DNA of 64,000 nt from Legionella jamestowniensis (lineage in GTDB: Bacteria; Pseudomonadota; Gammaproteobacteria; Legionellales; Legionellaceae): positions 166,371 to 230,370 of the forward strand of contig NZ_LNYG01000012.1 in NCBI RefSeq assembly GCF_001467745.1. Reading direction: 5' to 3'. The notes below the pieces were generated by a model. That model saw only the letters and a program-made list of their open reading frames with translations, was not told the origin of the DNA and searched no databases. How positions within the stretch are numbered: position 1 is the first letter of the stretch; the number at the start of each line of letters is the position of its first letter. The translations under genes were made by a program, and so were the position numbers. This document shows, piece by piece, positions 48,425-58,738 of the stretch.

Positions 48425-49930
48425 TTAAAAAATAACAAACTCGCCCTTAAGAATCATTTGCTTTATCACTTCAATATCAGGAGCAAAATAGCGATCGCTA
48501 TTGTAAGGAGCTACCTGGCTTCTGACTTTGTTATAAGCTTCTTGCAGACATATAGAAGTCGTTAAGGGTTTATGAAACTCTAATCCCTGACAAGCTGCCA
48601 GTAATTCTATAGCAAGAATGGTTGCGGTATTATCAATCATCGCACTTAATCGTCTAGCGGCATTTGTTGCCATAGAGACATGATCTTCCTGATTGGCTGA
48701 TGTAGGAATACTATCTACAGAGTGTGGATGTGCCAGCGCCTTATTGTCACTTGCACAGGCTGCAGCCGTTACGTGGGCAATCATGAAGCCTGAGTTTAAA
48801 CCGCTTTCTTTAACCAAAAAAGCGGGTAGGCCACTTAAATTTTTATCAATTAGCAAAGCGATTCGCCGTTCAGCATTCGCCCCCATTTCAGCGATAGCCA
48901 ACGCTAGATTGTCAGCAGCCATGGCAACAATTTCACCATGAAAATTTCCTCCCGACAAAATATCCCCCTGCTCAATAAACACCAAGGGGTTATCGGAAAC
49001 GGCATTTGCTTCGACCTGCAAAGTTTGACCGACAAATTGCATTTGATGCAAAACTGCCCCCATAATTTGCGGCTGACATCTTAGCGAGTAAGGATCTTGC
49101 ACTCGTGAGCAATTTCTGTGGGATTCTCTGATTGGACTTTCCGCTAAAAGCTTTCGATACATAGCTGCTACATCACGTTGTGCTTGATGACCGCGTGCTT
49201 GATGGATTCGATCGTCAAAAGGAACATCACTGCCACTTGCGGCATCAACAGATAGGCTTCCTGCCACAATGGCTGTTTCAAAAAGAACTTCACTGTAAAA
49301 AAAAGCCTCCATGCATAAAGCAGTGGAAGCCTGCAATCCATTCAGTAAAGCTAACCCTTCTTTCGGAGCGAGCTCTAAAGGTTTCAAGCCTGCAATTTTT
49401 AAACCCTCTAGCGCACTGACAACTTTACCATCGATACGCACCTGCCCCTCACCTAACAACGGAAGAGCCAAGTGGGCAAGCGGTGCTAAATCTCCAGAGG
49501 CGCCAACAGAACCTTTGGCGGGAATACAAGGAAAAACTTGTTTATTATAAAGGTCACACAGTGCTGTAATAAGCTCTCTCCTAACACCAGAATAACCTTG
49601 GCACAAATTATTAATTTTAAGAAGTAAAATTAATGCAACCTGCTTGTCTGATAATAACTCCCCAGTTCCACAGGCATGAGACAAAACGATATTACGCTGT
49701 AATTGCTTTAGGTGTTCGGTAGAAATGGATTGTCTGGCAAGGGATCCAAATCCCGTATTTATTCCATAGACTGTTCTTTTATCTTCGAGAACTTTCCGGA
49801 TTACTTCACAAGAAGATTCTACTCGCGACAAAACATTATCACTCATCACGATGGGTCGATGCTCTTGCAACTGTTGCCTAACCTCTTTAAGTGTTAACTC
49901 CCCTGGAACCAACATAAATGCTTTACTCAC
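48425..49930 (-). CDS. hutH: Histidine ammonia-lyase
   Basis: This 501-residue enzyme turns histidine into urocanate and ammonia. The self-made MIO cofactor triad Ala144-Ser145-Gly146 is in [14 protein letters not shown], and YGINTGFG matches the catalytic Tyr region. I choose the GTG at 49930 because GGAGG lies 5 bases upstream; a TTG at 49942 and an ATG nine codons into the frame from 49942 are weaker. It overlaps hutU by 8 bases, so the two are translated together. Confidence 0.95.
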   Translation of the reverse strand: MSKAFMLVPGELTLKEVRQQLQEHRPIVMSDNVLSRVESSCEVIRKVLEDKRTVYGINTGFGSLARQSISTEHLKQLQRNIVLSHACGTGELLSDKQVALILLLKINNLCQGYSGVRRELITALCDLYNKQVFPCIPAKGSVGASGDLAPLAHLALPLLGEGQVRIDGKVVSALEGLKIAGLKPLELAPKEGLALLNGLQASTALCMEAFFYSEVLFETAIVAGSLSVDAASGSDVPFDDRIHQARGHQAQRDVAAMYRKLLAESPIRESHRNCSRVQDPYSLRCQPQIMGAVLHQMQFVGQTLQVEANAVSDNPLVFIEQGDILSGGNFHGEIVAMAADNLALAIAEMGANAERRIALLIDKNLSGLPAFLVKESGLNSGFMIAHVTAAACASDNKALAHPHSVDSIPTSANQEDHVSMATNAARRLSAMIDNTATILAIELLAACQGLEFHKPLTTSICLQEAYNKVRSQVAPYNSDRYFAPDIEVIKQMILKGEFVIF

Positions 49931-51605
49931 AGTCCCCTCCAATTGACTCCATGGGTAACCACAGGTTATTTGCTTTAGCGCACTGCCTTGCTAATTCATA
50001 GCCAGCATCCGCATGCCGCATAACACCGGTTGCAGGATCATTATGTAAAACCCGTTTAAGCCTCTCGGCAGCCTTGTCTGTACCATCAGCTACTATAACC
50101 ATACCTGCGTGTTGAGAAAAACCTAAACCTACACCGCCTCCATGATGAATACTTACCCAGGTAGCCCCGCTCGCACAGTTTAACAGGGCATTTAGCAAGG
50201 GCCAGTCAGAAACAGCATCACTGCCGTCTGACATGGCTTCTGTTTCACGATTTGGGCTGGCAACAGACCCGGAATCCAAATGATCACGTCCAATGACAAT
50301 AGGTGCTTTTACTTCTTTATTTCTAACCATTTCATTAAATGCCAACGCCAAGCGGGCACGATCTTTTAAACCGACCCAGCAGATTCTAGCGGGTAAACCT
50401 TGAAAAGCTATCTTCTCTCGAGCCATCTTAAGCCATCGATGCAAATGTTTGTCTTCTGGCATTAAATGTTTTACTTTCTCATCGGTTGCATAAATGTCAT
50501 CGGGATCACCAGACAAAGCAACCCAACGGAAAGGGCCTATCCCTTCACAAAATAATGGACGAATGTAAGTTGGTACAAAGCCTGGGATAGTGAATGCCTC
50601 ACCAACACCCCCTTCATAGGCCATTTGTCGGATATTGTTACCATAATCAAATACCGGAATGCCTAATTGTTGAAAAGCCAACATAGCTTTAACCTGCACA
50701 GCCATGGATTTTTTGGCAGCCATAACAACTTTTCCTGGTGCTGTTTTTCGTAACTCTTCTGCTTGTTCTAACGTCCATCCTATAGGTAAATAGCCATTTA
50801 AAGGATCATGAGCACTGGTTTGATCAGTAACTAAGGAAGGTCTTACGTTACGTTTGATTAATTCGGGATAAATCTCAGCGGCATTACCAAGCAATCCAAC
50901 GGATAGCGGTTTTTTCTTTGCGCAGGATTCCTCAATCCAATGCAAGGCTTCATCAAGGTTTTCTGTGTATCTATCAAGATAACGTGTTTTCAAACGTTTC
51001 TCGATTCGTGCTTTGTCGCATTCAACAGCAAGCATACTAGCACCAGTCATGACCGCAGCCAGAGGTTGTGCTCCTCCCATTCCACCTAGTCCGGCAGTTA
51101 ATATCCATTTTCCGGCAAGTTCCCCTTGATAATGCTTTTTCGCACAGGCACCAAAAGTTTCATAAGTACCCTGAACAATCCCCTGGGAGCCAATGTATAT
51201 CCAGCTACCAGCCGTCATCTGCCCATACATCATTAAGCCTTTTTTATCCAGCTCATTAAAATGCTCCCAATTTGCCCAGCGCGGCACTAGATTGGAATTG
51301 GCAATTAATACACGAGGGGCATCTTCATGGGTTGTAAATACACCGACCGGTTTGCCCGATTGAATCAGGAGGGTTTGATGAGCTTCCAGTTGTTTTAACA
51401 CTGCGACAATTTTGTCAAAGGACGGCCAATTACGAGCAGCTCGGCCAATACCTCCATAAACAACCAGAGAATCTGGATCTTCAGCTACTTCTGGATCCAA
51501 ATTATTACAGAGCATGCGTAATGGTGCCTCAGTCAGCCAGCTTTTTGCCTCCAATTGCCATCCTTTTTTTGCTGAAACATGACGTTTTTTATCAGGTGTA
51601 TCCAT
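49923..51605 (-). CDS. hutU: Urocanate hydratase
   Basis: This 560-residue NAD-dependent enzyme performs the second step of histidine degradation. Recognisable segments are [68 protein letters not shown] nucleotide site and [10 protein letters not shown]. It is the first gene of the hut pair. hutI and hutG are not in the window. The POT transporter is divergent 57 bp away, so promoters are shared or overlapping. Confidence 0.97.
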   Translation of the reverse strand: MDTPDKKRHVSAKKGWQLEAKSWLTEAPLRMLCNNLDPEVAEDPDSLVVYGGIGRAARNWPSFDKIVAVLKQLEAHQTLLIQSGKPVGVFTTHEDAPRVLIANSNLVPRWANWEHFNELDKKGLMMYGQMTAGSWIYIGSQGIVQGTYETFGACAKKHYQGELAGKWILTAGLGGMGGAQPLAAVMTGASMLAVECDKARIEKRLKTRYLDRYTENLDEALHWIEESCAKKKPLSVGLLGNAAEIYPELIKRNVRPSLVTDQTSAHDPLNGYLPIGWTLEQAEELRKTAPGKVVMAAKKSMAVQVKAMLAFQQLGIPVFDYGNNIRQMAYEGGVGEAFTIPGFVPTYIRPLFCEGIGPFRWVALSGDPDDIYATDEKVKHLMPEDKHLHRWLKMAREKIAFQGLPARICWVGLKDRARLALAFNEMVRNKEVKAPIVIGRDHLDSGSVASPNRETEAMSDGSDAVSDWPLLNALLNCASGATWVSIHHGGGVGLGFSQHAGMVIVADGTDKAAERLKRVLHNDPATGVMRHADAGYELARQCAKANNLWLPMESIGGDCE

Positions 51606-51662
51606 TTCTTATCCATCCCAGGATTTTTGTAAGTTGTTAATCATACTGGGATATATAATCAA

Positions 51663-53192
51663 ATGACAAGCCATACTGTCAAAATAAACGGCAACATGAT
51701 AAACTGGCTGAATGTTTGCTTTTTAGACTTCATCGTGACTAATGCATCAATAAAACACCCTCCTTCGCTTAGTATTTTCTTTGCCACTGAAATGTGGGAA
51801 AGGTACGGTTTCTATGTGGTCCAAACCTTATTAGCCCTCTATCTTGCGTTTTATTTTAAATGGAAAGACGAACGAGTCTATACACTGGTAGGGACTTTTA
51901 CCGCATTAACCTATCTTTCACCCGTTATAGGAGGTTGGATAGCAGACCATTTACTTGGGCAGAAAAAAGCCATCCTCACCGGTGCTGTTTTTTTATTTTT
52001 TAGTTATTTATCGCTTTTTATACTTACTTCTGATAATGCTCTTTCTGCTGCTCTGGCGGGTATTGCAGTAGGTACAGGATTATTAAAACCTAATATTTCA
52101 TCACTACTGGGAAATGAATATCCTGATAACTCTTCACGGCGTGAAAGCGGTTTCACTATTTTCTATATGGGTATAACGACAGGAATTATTCTGGGAACGA
52201 CATTGCCCAGTCAATTATATTACTTTTTTGGTTGGTCGGTTGCTTTTGCAAGTGCAGCTTTCGGGATGATCATTGCCTTTACTGTTTTTGCCTACGGTGT
52301 TCACCGGTATAAAATCGCTGATTACCACCCTGCTGAACTCACCGTTATAAAGCTCATCAAAGCTTTCTTTATTTTATTTGGGTTATGGGCTATTGCCTAT
52401 GTGATTCTCCATAATCCCATTCTTGCTGATACGGCGTTTGGTGCCGTTATTGTTTTATCCCTTCTTTATTTGATTGATGTAGTAAAACGAGAATCGCCCC
52501 AACAAGCAAAGCAAACCATCGTGATTGGATTGTTATGTATGATTTCCGTCATGTTTTGGGCCTTTTATTTCCAGATGTTTTTATCACTTACCCTCTTCAT
52601 TTCAAGAGTCGTAGAGCCCAAATTGTTTGGAATATTATTTCCCCCTCCCTATTATGTGAGCATCCAAAGCATTGGCATGATTGTATTCGGCTATTTTCTT
52701 TCACGTCGACCACCTATTAATGCCATTCACAGCGGAATCGTTACCGGTAATAAATTCATGCTAGCGATGGTTTTTATTACGCTGGCTTATTTGCTCATTA
52801 CCTTAGTCTCCAAAAGTAGCCACGGCACCACTTTGCTATCACCGCTGTATTTTATCCCCGCTTACTTATTAATCTCCATTGCTGAATTGTTGCTATCACC
52901 GGTAGGATTGGCAGCAATTACTGTGCTTGCCAGCCGGAAAAAAGTAAGTACCATGATGGGGATTTTTTTCGTATCTTTGGGAATTGGCGCATTTTTGTCC
53001 GGAAAATTAGCTAATTTAACTGCCATAAAACCAAATGAACTGTCTATATTGCAGTTGAAGGCTCATTATAGCCATACCTTTACTATTCTTTTATTTATAT
53101 TGCTCGGTGCTACCTTTATTTGTCTTATTTTAAATCGCACAATTAAGACACTATTAATTAATTACGAAGCACCGTCTGAAGCTTCAGCATAG
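51663..53192 (+). CDS. POT/PTR-family proton-dependent oligopeptide transporter
   Basis: This 509-residue membrane protein has the POT signature: FFATEMWERYGFYVVQTLLALYL (the E-x-x-E-R-like ATEMWERY, about 40-47), IGGWIADHLLGQKKA and GTGLLKPNISSLLGNEY. It should import di- and tripeptides with protons. The N-terminal 25 residues are unlike the family, so the real start could be the GTG at 51735; no decisive ribosome binding site is seen. It is divergent from hutU, fitting joint control of peptide/amino-acid use. Confidence 0.9.
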   Translation: MTSHTVKINGNMINWLNVCFLDFIVTNASIKHPPSLSIFFATEMWERYGFYVVQTLLALYLAFYFKWKDERVYTLVGTFTALTYLSPVIGGWIADHLLGQKKAILTGAVFLFFSYLSLFILTSDNALSAALAGIAVGTGLLKPNISSLLGNEYPDNSSRRESGFTIFYMGITTGIILGTTLPSQLYYFFGWSVAFASAAFGMIIAFTVFAYGVHRYKIADYHPAELTVIKLIKAFFILFGLWAIAYVILHNPILADTAFGAVIVLSLLYLIDVVKRESPQQAKQTIVIGLLCMISVMFWAFYFQMFLSLTLFISRVVEPKLFGILFPPPYYVSIQSIGMIVFGYFLSRRPPINAIHSGIVTGNKFMLAMVFITLAYLLITLVSKSSHGTTLLSPLYFIPAYLLISIAELLLSPVGLAAITVLASRKKVSTMMGIFFVSLGIGAFLSGKLANLTAIKPNELSILQLKAHYSHTFTILLFILLGATFICLILNRTIKTLLINYEAPSEASA

Positions 53193-53263
53193 TATTCGGG
53201 CCTTATAGATTTTCAGGTAAGCACATCAAATTTTTGAGCATAAATCGCTTTCTCTTTCCTACT

Positions 53264-53335
53264 TGCCGTGTTTATGCACGGCATCCATGCGATCTGTTTA
53301 AGCCAGGTACTGGATTCCGCGAAAAAGCTCGGAAT
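53264..53335. repeat. Two small palindromes in an intergenic gap (REP-like)
   Basis: TGCCGTG (53264-53270) pairs with CACGGCA (53277-53283), and ATTCCG (53314-53319) pairs with CGGAAT (53330-53335). The second resembles the GGATTCC...GGAATG palindromes dispersed in many proteobacterial genomes. The gap 53193-53452 holds no gene. Confidence 0.35.
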
Positions 53336-53452
53336 GCAGGCATTTTACTTATATCTTGCTGTTAGACGCGTATACTCTGTAAAGGCCCAGTCAAATTGAC
53401 GCTCGAATTTAGATATGACATCATTCGCAAACTTGATTTTCCAGGTTAAATT

Positions 53453-54712
53453 ATGACTGACTCCAAATCATTAAGGTCTATCCTGCCCTTATTTTTAGTA
53501 CTGTTTATTGATGGAATGGGGTTAGGATTATTATTCCCTATCTTAAATACTATCCTGATTGAACCTCAATCCGGCTTCTTATCAGAGAATATTAGTATGG
53601 GATTACGTGATTTTTATTATGGCCTCACTATCGGCATTTTTATGATTTGCTGGTTTTTTGGGGCTGCCATTTTAGGTGATTTGTCAGATAGTGTTGGTAG
53701 AAAGAAATCTTTAATGATTTGTTTAATCGGTTCATTCCTGGGATATTTAATCTCTGCCATTGCTATCCTTATGCACAGCTTTTGGCTAATTCTCTTTGGG
53801 CGAATCATTGCTGGTTTTACGGCAGGCAGCCAACCTATTGCGCAAGCCGCCATCGTTGATGTTAGTACCGAAGAACATAAGGCAAGAAATATAGGCTTTA
53901 TCCTTTTGGCCGTTTCTCTTGGCTTTGTTTTTGGGCCCATTTTTGGTGGTTTATTATCAGATAATCGTATTGTCAGTTGGTTTGGTTTTCAAACCCCGTT
54001 ATACTTCGCATCCCTTTTAGCCTTTATTAATGCTGTCGCGCTTTATTACTTTTTTGACGAAACATTTACCAAAGCACACGACAAGATTACCATTAAATGG
54101 CACCATGCGATTCAAATTTTTATTTCAGCGTTCAAACATAAAGCGATAGAAAAATATTCACTGGTGCTACTGGTTATGATCTTTGGCTGGTCGAATTATT
54201 TTTCGTTTATTTCATTTTATTTATTCCAAACTTACCACTATTCTGCCTTGCAAAATTCTTTTTTCCTTGCTTTGATGGGACTAGGTTTTAGTATTGGTTG
54301 TGGCTATATTGTTGATTATTGTACAAAGCGTTATCCCTATGATGCTATTGTCATCATTAGCTTGATAATCACAGCCATTAGTGTATTTTTTACCATATCA
54401 ATTCCTGTTGAATGGGTAGCCTGGGTAGCTACACTGATAATTGGCATGAGCCTTTCAGTGGCTTACTCGGTTTTAATAACAATATTCTCCAACTTGGTTA
54501 ATGAAAATGAACAAGGTTGGGTTATGGGGGTGACAGGATCTATCATGGCACTTTGTTTCGGATTAACCTCCATTTTTACCGGCGTGATTGCTCAAGTAGG
54601 TGCTGTATTACCCATGTTGTTGGCTGTTGCCGGTCTGGCAGGAAGCGCCATTATTCTTGCAGTTGTCAGACGTACACGCGATTCTGCTCAAATCTTAAAC
54701 AGTAAACATTAA
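53453..54712 (+). CDS. MFS transporter (TetA/DHA1-like)
   Basis: This 419-residue protein has twelve membrane segments, the motif LGDLSDSVGRKKSL (about 76-89) between segments 2 and 3, and GRIIAGFTAGSQPIAQAAIVD for segment 5-like. It belongs to the tetracycline-exporter-like branch of MFS. The substrate is unknown. AGG lies 8 bases before the ATG. The VOC gene follows after 15 bp and is probably co-transcribed. Confidence 0.85.
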   Translation: MTDSKSLRSILPLFLVLFIDGMGLGLLFPILNTILIEPQSGFLSENISMGLRDFYYGLTIGIFMICWFFGAAILGDLSDSVGRKKSLMICLIGSFLGYLISAIAILMHSFWLILFGRIIAGFTAGSQPIAQAAIVDVSTEEHKARNIGFILLAVSLGFVFGPIFGGLLSDNRIVSWFGFQTPLYFASLLAFINAVALYYFFDETFTKAHDKITIKWHHAIQIFISAFKHKAIEKYSLVLLVMIFGWSNYFSFISFYLFQTYHYSALQNSFFLALMGLGFSIGCGYIVDYCTKRYPYDAIVIISLIITAISVFFTISIPVEWVAWVATLIIGMSLSVAYSVLITIFSNLVNENEQGWVMGVTGSIMALCFGLTSIFTGVIAQVGAVLPMLLAVAGLAGSAIILAVVRRTRDSAQILNSKH

Positions 54713-54727
54713 TTAACAGGGAATTTT

Positions 54728-55183
54728 ATGACTGCTTATAAACCAGAAGGTTATTCAACAATTACTCCTTATTTGATTGTTAATGATGCGACTAAGGCTA
54801 TTGAATTCTATAAAAATGTATTCGGAGCCAGCGTTGCAATGTGCATGGAAACACCAGACAAAACAATAGGTCATGCGGAGTTAACTATAGGTGACTCAAA
54901 ATTTATGCTTGCTGATGCTTGTCCTGAAATGAATGCAAAAAGTCCTGAAGCATTTGGAGGGTCTCCTGTAGGTATCCACCTCTATGTAAAAGATGTGGAT
55001 GCAGTGACTGAACTAGCTGTCAAACATGGTGCAAAACTTGTTCGCAAAGTAGAAAACCAATTCTACGGTGATCGCAGCGGTTGCCTAGAAGATCCTTTTG
55101 GTCACTCATGGTACGTTGCTACTCACATAGAAGATGTTTCTGAAGAGGAACTGACGCGACGAATGCAGAACATGTATAAATAA
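54728..55183 (+). CDS. VOC-superfamily protein (PhnB-like)
   Basis: This 151-residue protein is one glyoxalase/bleomycin-resistance-type unit: ITPYLIVNDATKAIEFYKNVFGA, GHAELTIGDSKFMLAD, VGIHLYVKDVDAV and DRSGCLEDPFGHSWYVATH. The length and HAELTIG match the PhnB-like group. Family members bind or turn over small ligands with metal; possible resistance or repair functions. AGGGA lies 5 bases before the ATG. Confidence 0.88.
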   Translation: MTAYKPEGYSTITPYLIVNDATKAIEFYKNVFGASVAMCMETPDKTIGHAELTIGDSKFMLADACPEMNAKSPEAFGGSPVGIHLYVKDVDAVTELAVKHGAKLVRKVENQFYGDRSGCLEDPFGHSWYVATHIEDVSEEELTRRMQNMYK

Positions 55184-55203
55184 TTCCTTAAGCGACGTGT
55201 TTT

Positions 55204-55229
55204 GGCTTGGGTCGAAAACGACCCAAGCC
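55204..55229. terminator. Bidirectional hairpin, TCG-AAAA-CGA tip, copy 1
   Basis: GGCTTGGGTCG (55204-55214) pairs perfectly with CGACCCAAGCC (55219-55229) around AAAA. It lies between the convergent VOC gene and the exported hypothetical and touches the stop codon of the latter. The same tip recurs at 59866-59899. Confidence 0.65.
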
Positions 55230-55879
55230 TACTGGCTATTCTCTTTTGGCCCACTATTTTTTAAATTCTGTAGCCACTTTTCCCTCTCGGCTTTACCCAT
55301 ATCTGGTTTTTTAATTACATAATGCAATAAGTACAAGCCATCCTTACCTTTTGAAATCATTTGTAACTCATCTTGCAAGGCATTGGCAGGTTCAGTTATC
55401 CGAAACTCGAAAATAACGCGATCAGGTGATTTTTCATAGTAAGTTACTTCTGGATTAAATCCTGATTGTTTTATTGATTGAATAATTCCTGCACTAAATT
55501 GCAAAGGACTAACTTTATCTTGTAATCCGGGGGCAAACTGACTCGTAATCAATTCATTCCAATTGTTAATATCATCATTTGCCGGTATATATTCGATAGT
55601 GACTATATCGTCAGTTTTATTTCCCCAGGCAGCCTGCCATAAGCGATCATCAAACATAATGTTTTGTTTCTCATCGCTAATAAGCTTGATATCTCCCTCA
55701 CTCGCTTTCGCCGGTTCGCTGCTGCAATAAAGCTGATTTTTGTAGTTATAATAGACGACACATTTCGGGTTATTTTCTTTGGTAACTTTGATTAGTTTTT
55801 TTAAATCAGGTGCTGTTCCGTGAGAAAAGGGAATGAAAAAAACAAGCAAAAGAAATAGTATGATTCTGCTTAAATCACG
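55229..55879 (-). CDS. Exported hypothetical protein, 216 aa
   Basis: A signal peptide (RIILFLLLVFFIPFSHG) ends near residue 22. The mature part of about 195 residues is mixed alpha/beta with one Cys pair (KCVVYYNYKNQLYC) near its N-terminus. No family recognised. The frame opens earlier (55921), but the ATG at 55879 has AAGG 6 bases upstream and starts directly before the signal peptide. It is probably periplasmic. A hairpin overlaps its stop codon. Confidence 0.7.
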   Translation of the reverse strand, partial: RDLSRIILFLLLVFFIPFSHGTAPDLKKLIKVTKENNPKCVVYYNYKNQLYCSSEPAKASEGDIKLISDEKQNIMFDDRLWQAAWGNKTDDIVTIEYIPANDDINNWNELITSQFAPGLQDKVSPLQFSAGIIQSIKQSGFNPEVTYYEKSPDRVIFEFRITEPANALQDELQMISKGKDGLYLLHYVIKKPDMGKAEREKWLQNLKNSGPKENSQ

Positions 55880-56023
55880 CATGCTAACCTTCTTAACTTG
55901 ATTTTTTATTAATTCTAGCATTTTTAATATGTCATGGCTTCGCTTTATGCTTCGTATAATCTCTTTGAGACTTTACTAAATTACTGATATCATCCATCCC
56001 TTTTGAAGAGATTCTTACCCACT

Positions 56024-56359
56024 ATGTCTGAGCAACCATTACTATTAAAGAAACTTTTACAAGCTCTCGATGATAATCAGGCAATTGATATCGTCACAAT
56101 TGATGTGGCCCAACAGACCTCTGTCACTGATTACATGATTATCTGCAGCGGCCGCTCTTCAAGGCATGTTAAAGCCATTGCTGAACTGGTTATTGAAAAA
56201 ATGAAAGCAGAGGGTTTAATGCCCCTTAGCCAAAATGGTTTGGAAACCGGCGAGTGGGTATTGGTGGATTTTGGTGATTTTGTACTTCACGTTATGCAAG
56301 CCGATATTCGCTCTTTTTATAACCTAGAGGGCCTCTGGCAAAACCCAGTAAATAAATAA
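56024..56359 (+). CDS. rsfS: Ribosome silencing factor RsfS
   Basis: This 111-residue protein blocks joining of ribosomal subunits when nutrients are short by binding uL14. The family segments [27 protein letters not shown] and [28 protein letters not shown] are present, including the central Asp-Tyr. The frame opens at a TTG (56003), but the ATG at 56024 fits the family length. It precedes rlmH by 2 bp. Confidence 0.95.
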   Translation: MSEQPLLLKKLLQALDDNQAIDIVTIDVAQQTSVTDYMIICSGRSSRHVKAIAELVIEKMKAEGLMPLSQNGLETGEWVLVDFGDFVLHVMQADIRSFYNLEGLWQNPVNK

Positions 56360-56361
56360 CT

Positions 56362-56832
56362 ATGATAAAGGTAACTTTAATTGCATGCGGTAATAAAATG
56401 CCTTCCTGGATTAATGAGGCAGTGTCTGAGTTTTCAAAGCGCCTGCAAGAGTATGCCAACTTTAACCTTGTAGAAATTCCTTTAGCCAAACGTGGAAAAA
56501 CCAGTAATTTGGCTCGAATATTAGATAAAGAAGCATCTTTAATTATCGCTGCCCTTCCTTCCAGTGCCAGGATTATTGCTTTGGACATCCAAGGTGAGAC
56601 TTTTAGCAGTGAACATTTGGCTCAAAAGCTGGAACAACTACACAATATTAGTAGCCATCTTTGTTTTATTATCGGGGGTCCTGAAGGACTAATGTCAGAG
56701 GTACTCAATCGATGCCAGGAACGCTGGTCTTTATCAAAATTAACACTTCCCCATCCTTTGGTGCGTATTATTTTATTGGAAGCACTCTACAGAGCATGGT
56801 CTATTCTCCATAATCACCCTTACCATCGATGA
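56362..56832 (+). CDS. rlmH: 23S rRNA (pseudouridine1915-N3) methyltransferase RlmH
   Basis: This 156-residue SPOUT methyltransferase modifies Psi1915 in 23S rRNA. The SAM knot segments [13 protein letters not shown] and [23 protein letters not shown] are clear, as is the C-terminal YHR. It is the common neighbour of rsfS and mrdA. Confidence 0.96.
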   Translation: MIKVTLIACGNKMPSWINEAVSEFSKRLQEYANFNLVEIPLAKRGKTSNLARILDKEASLIIAALPSSARIIALDIQGETFSSEHLAQKLEQLHNISSHLCFIIGGPEGLMSEVLNRCQERWSLSKLTLPHPLVRIILLEALYRAWSILHNHPYHR

Positions 56833-56884
56833 AGTTTTACGCTAAGATGTGTTGTTTTATTTTTTTAATATCAAGCAATTTAAT

Positions 56885-58738
56885 ATGCGTTTAAACAAAT
56901 CTGTAAAAAATGAACGAAGAGACGCGGAGCTACAACGCTTTCGATTAAATTTGCTGATAACTCTTACTATTTTACTATCGTTTGTTCTGATTATTCGCCT
57001 CGCCTATTTACAAATTTCACAATTCAAGCGTTACCAGACCTTGTCCCTAAAAAATCAAATGAATGTTATTCCCATTGCGCCTCCAAGAGGTATTATTCTC
57101 GATAGGAATGGCATTGTTTTGGCAGAAAATATTCCTGTTTATGTTCTGGAAATCATTCCAGAGCGTGTTAAAAACATGACACAAACGTTAGAAAAGCTCA
57201 AAGGTTTACTTCCCTCCATTACTGAAGAGGATATTGATAATTTTCATAAGACGCGCAAACAAAATCGGTCTTTTATTCCCATTCCATTAAAGCTCAAGTT
57301 AAATCAGGAAGAAGTAGCTATTTTTGCAAGTAATCAATATCAGTTTCCTGGCGTCAATATTAAAGCAAGACTAATGCGCTATTATCCTTTAGGCGAAGTA
57401 ACATCGCATATTTTAGGCTATGTCGGGCGTATTAACGTACAAGAGTTACGTCAAGTAGATTCCACCAATTATCGGGCGACAAACTTCATTGGCAAGTCAG
57501 GCATTGAAAAATTTTATGAAGATATCCTACATGGTGAGGTGGGTTACCAGCAGGTTGAAATTGATGTAAGCGGCAGAACGGTCCGTGTTTTAAACAAAAA
57601 AAACCCAGTCTCTGGCGAAAAATTATATCTCACCATTGACTCGCGTTTGCAACAGGCAGCCTTTGAAGCCTTGAAAGAAAAACGCGGCGCGGTAGTGGCC
57701 ATTAATACCAAAAATGGTGAAATCCTCGCTATGGCCAGTTCCCCCAGCTATGACCCCAATATTTTTGTTAATGGCATCACGGCGAAAGAATATCAACAGC
57801 TGACTACAGCTCGCGATAAACCCCTTTATAATCGGGCAGTAAGAGGATTGTACCCTCCCGCTTCTACCATTAAACCATTCATGGGGTTAGCTGGTTTGGA
57901 AAAAGGAGTCATTGATGCACGCTACAGTATTTATGATCCAGGTTGGTTTCGCTTACCCGGTGTTAGCCATGCTTATCGTGACTGGAAAAAAACGGGCCAT
58001 GGCATCATCAATCTCAAGCGGGCAATAACAGTTTCGTGCGACACCTATTTTTATCAGTTAGGACATAAAATGGGTATCGCTGCTATTGAAGATATGCTTG
58101 TACAATTTGGCTTTGGTCAATTGACACATGTGGATTTGAACGAAGAAGCTCCTGGGTTAGTTCCTAATAAGCATTGGAAGCTACAAAATAAAGGCGTGTC
58201 CTGGTATCCCGGTGATACTGTAATCACCTCTATTGGACAAGGATTTATGTTAGCTTCACCACTGCAACTTGCAAATGCGACAGCATCTTTAAGTCAAAAA
58301 GGTAAGCGCTTTCGCCCACATTTGTTACAAAAATCGGTTCAAAGCGACAATGGTAAAATGCAAGAATATAAAATTCTTGAAGAATACCCCATGCATCTTA
58401 AAGATGACAATTATTGGACTATTGTTGCTGAAGGGATGCTAGCTGTCATTACAAGCAATGAGGGGACAGGTTATCGTTTTGGCCGCACTGCACCCTACTC
58501 TGTTGCCGCCAAAACAGGCACCGCACAGGTTTTTGGCGGTCATCAATATGAAAAAGTTCGCTATGAAGACATTCCTGAATACTTAAGAGACAACTCATTA
58601 TTCATTGCTTTTGCCCCTTATGAAGACCCGGAAATTGCATTGGCTGTCGTTGTGGAAAACGATTTTGCGGCTTCGAATGTGGCACGCAAAGTGTTAGATG
58701 CCTATTTTGAATTGAAAAAAAATGAAGAGAAATCATGA
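56885..58738 (+). CDS. mrdA: Penicillin-binding protein 2
   Basis: This 617-residue enzyme is the elongation-specific transpeptidase. It has one membrane anchor (about 18-40), a pedestal domain and the transpeptidase: Ser327 and Lys330 in PPASTIKPF, SCDTYFYQL and AAKTGTAQV. The frame opens at a GTG (56849), but the ATG at 56885 fits the family N-terminus (basic stretch, then anchor). It overlaps rodA by 4 bases. The KTGT motif and the S-x-D motif are intact. Confidence 0.96.
   Translation: MRLNKSVKNERRDAELQRFRLNLLITLTILLSFVLIIRLAYLQISQFKRYQTLSLKNQMNVIPIAPPRGIILDRNGIVLAENIPVYVLEIIPERVKNMTQTLEKLKGLLPSITEEDIDNFHKTRKQNRSFIPIPLKLKLNQEEVAIFASNQYQFPGVNIKARLMRYYPLGEVTSHILGYVGRINVQELRQVDSTNYRATNFIGKSGIEKFYEDILHGEVGYQQVEIDVSGRTVRVLNKKNPVSGEKLYLTIDSRLQQAAFEALKEKRGAVVAINTKNGEILAMASSPSYDPNIFVNGITAKEYQQLTTARDKPLYNRAVRGLYPPASTIKPFMGLAGLEKGVIDARYSIYDPGWFRLPGVSHAYRDWKKTGHGIINLKRAITVSCDTYFYQLGHKMGIAAIEDMLVQFGFGQLTHVDLNEEAPGLVPNKHWKLQNKGVSWYPGDTVITSIGQGFMLASPLQLANATASLSQKGKRFRPHLLQKSVQSDNGKMQEYKILEEYPMHLKDDNYWTIVAEGMLAVITSNEGTGYRFGRTAPYSVAAKTGTAQVFGGHQYEKVRYEDIPEYLRDNSLFIAFAPYEDPEIALAVVVENDFAASNVARKVLDAYFELKKNEEKS

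Noticed and set aside
56292..56588. Minus-strand 98-codon frame across rsfS and rlmH
   Set aside because: Antisense to two well-supported genes and without family similarity.
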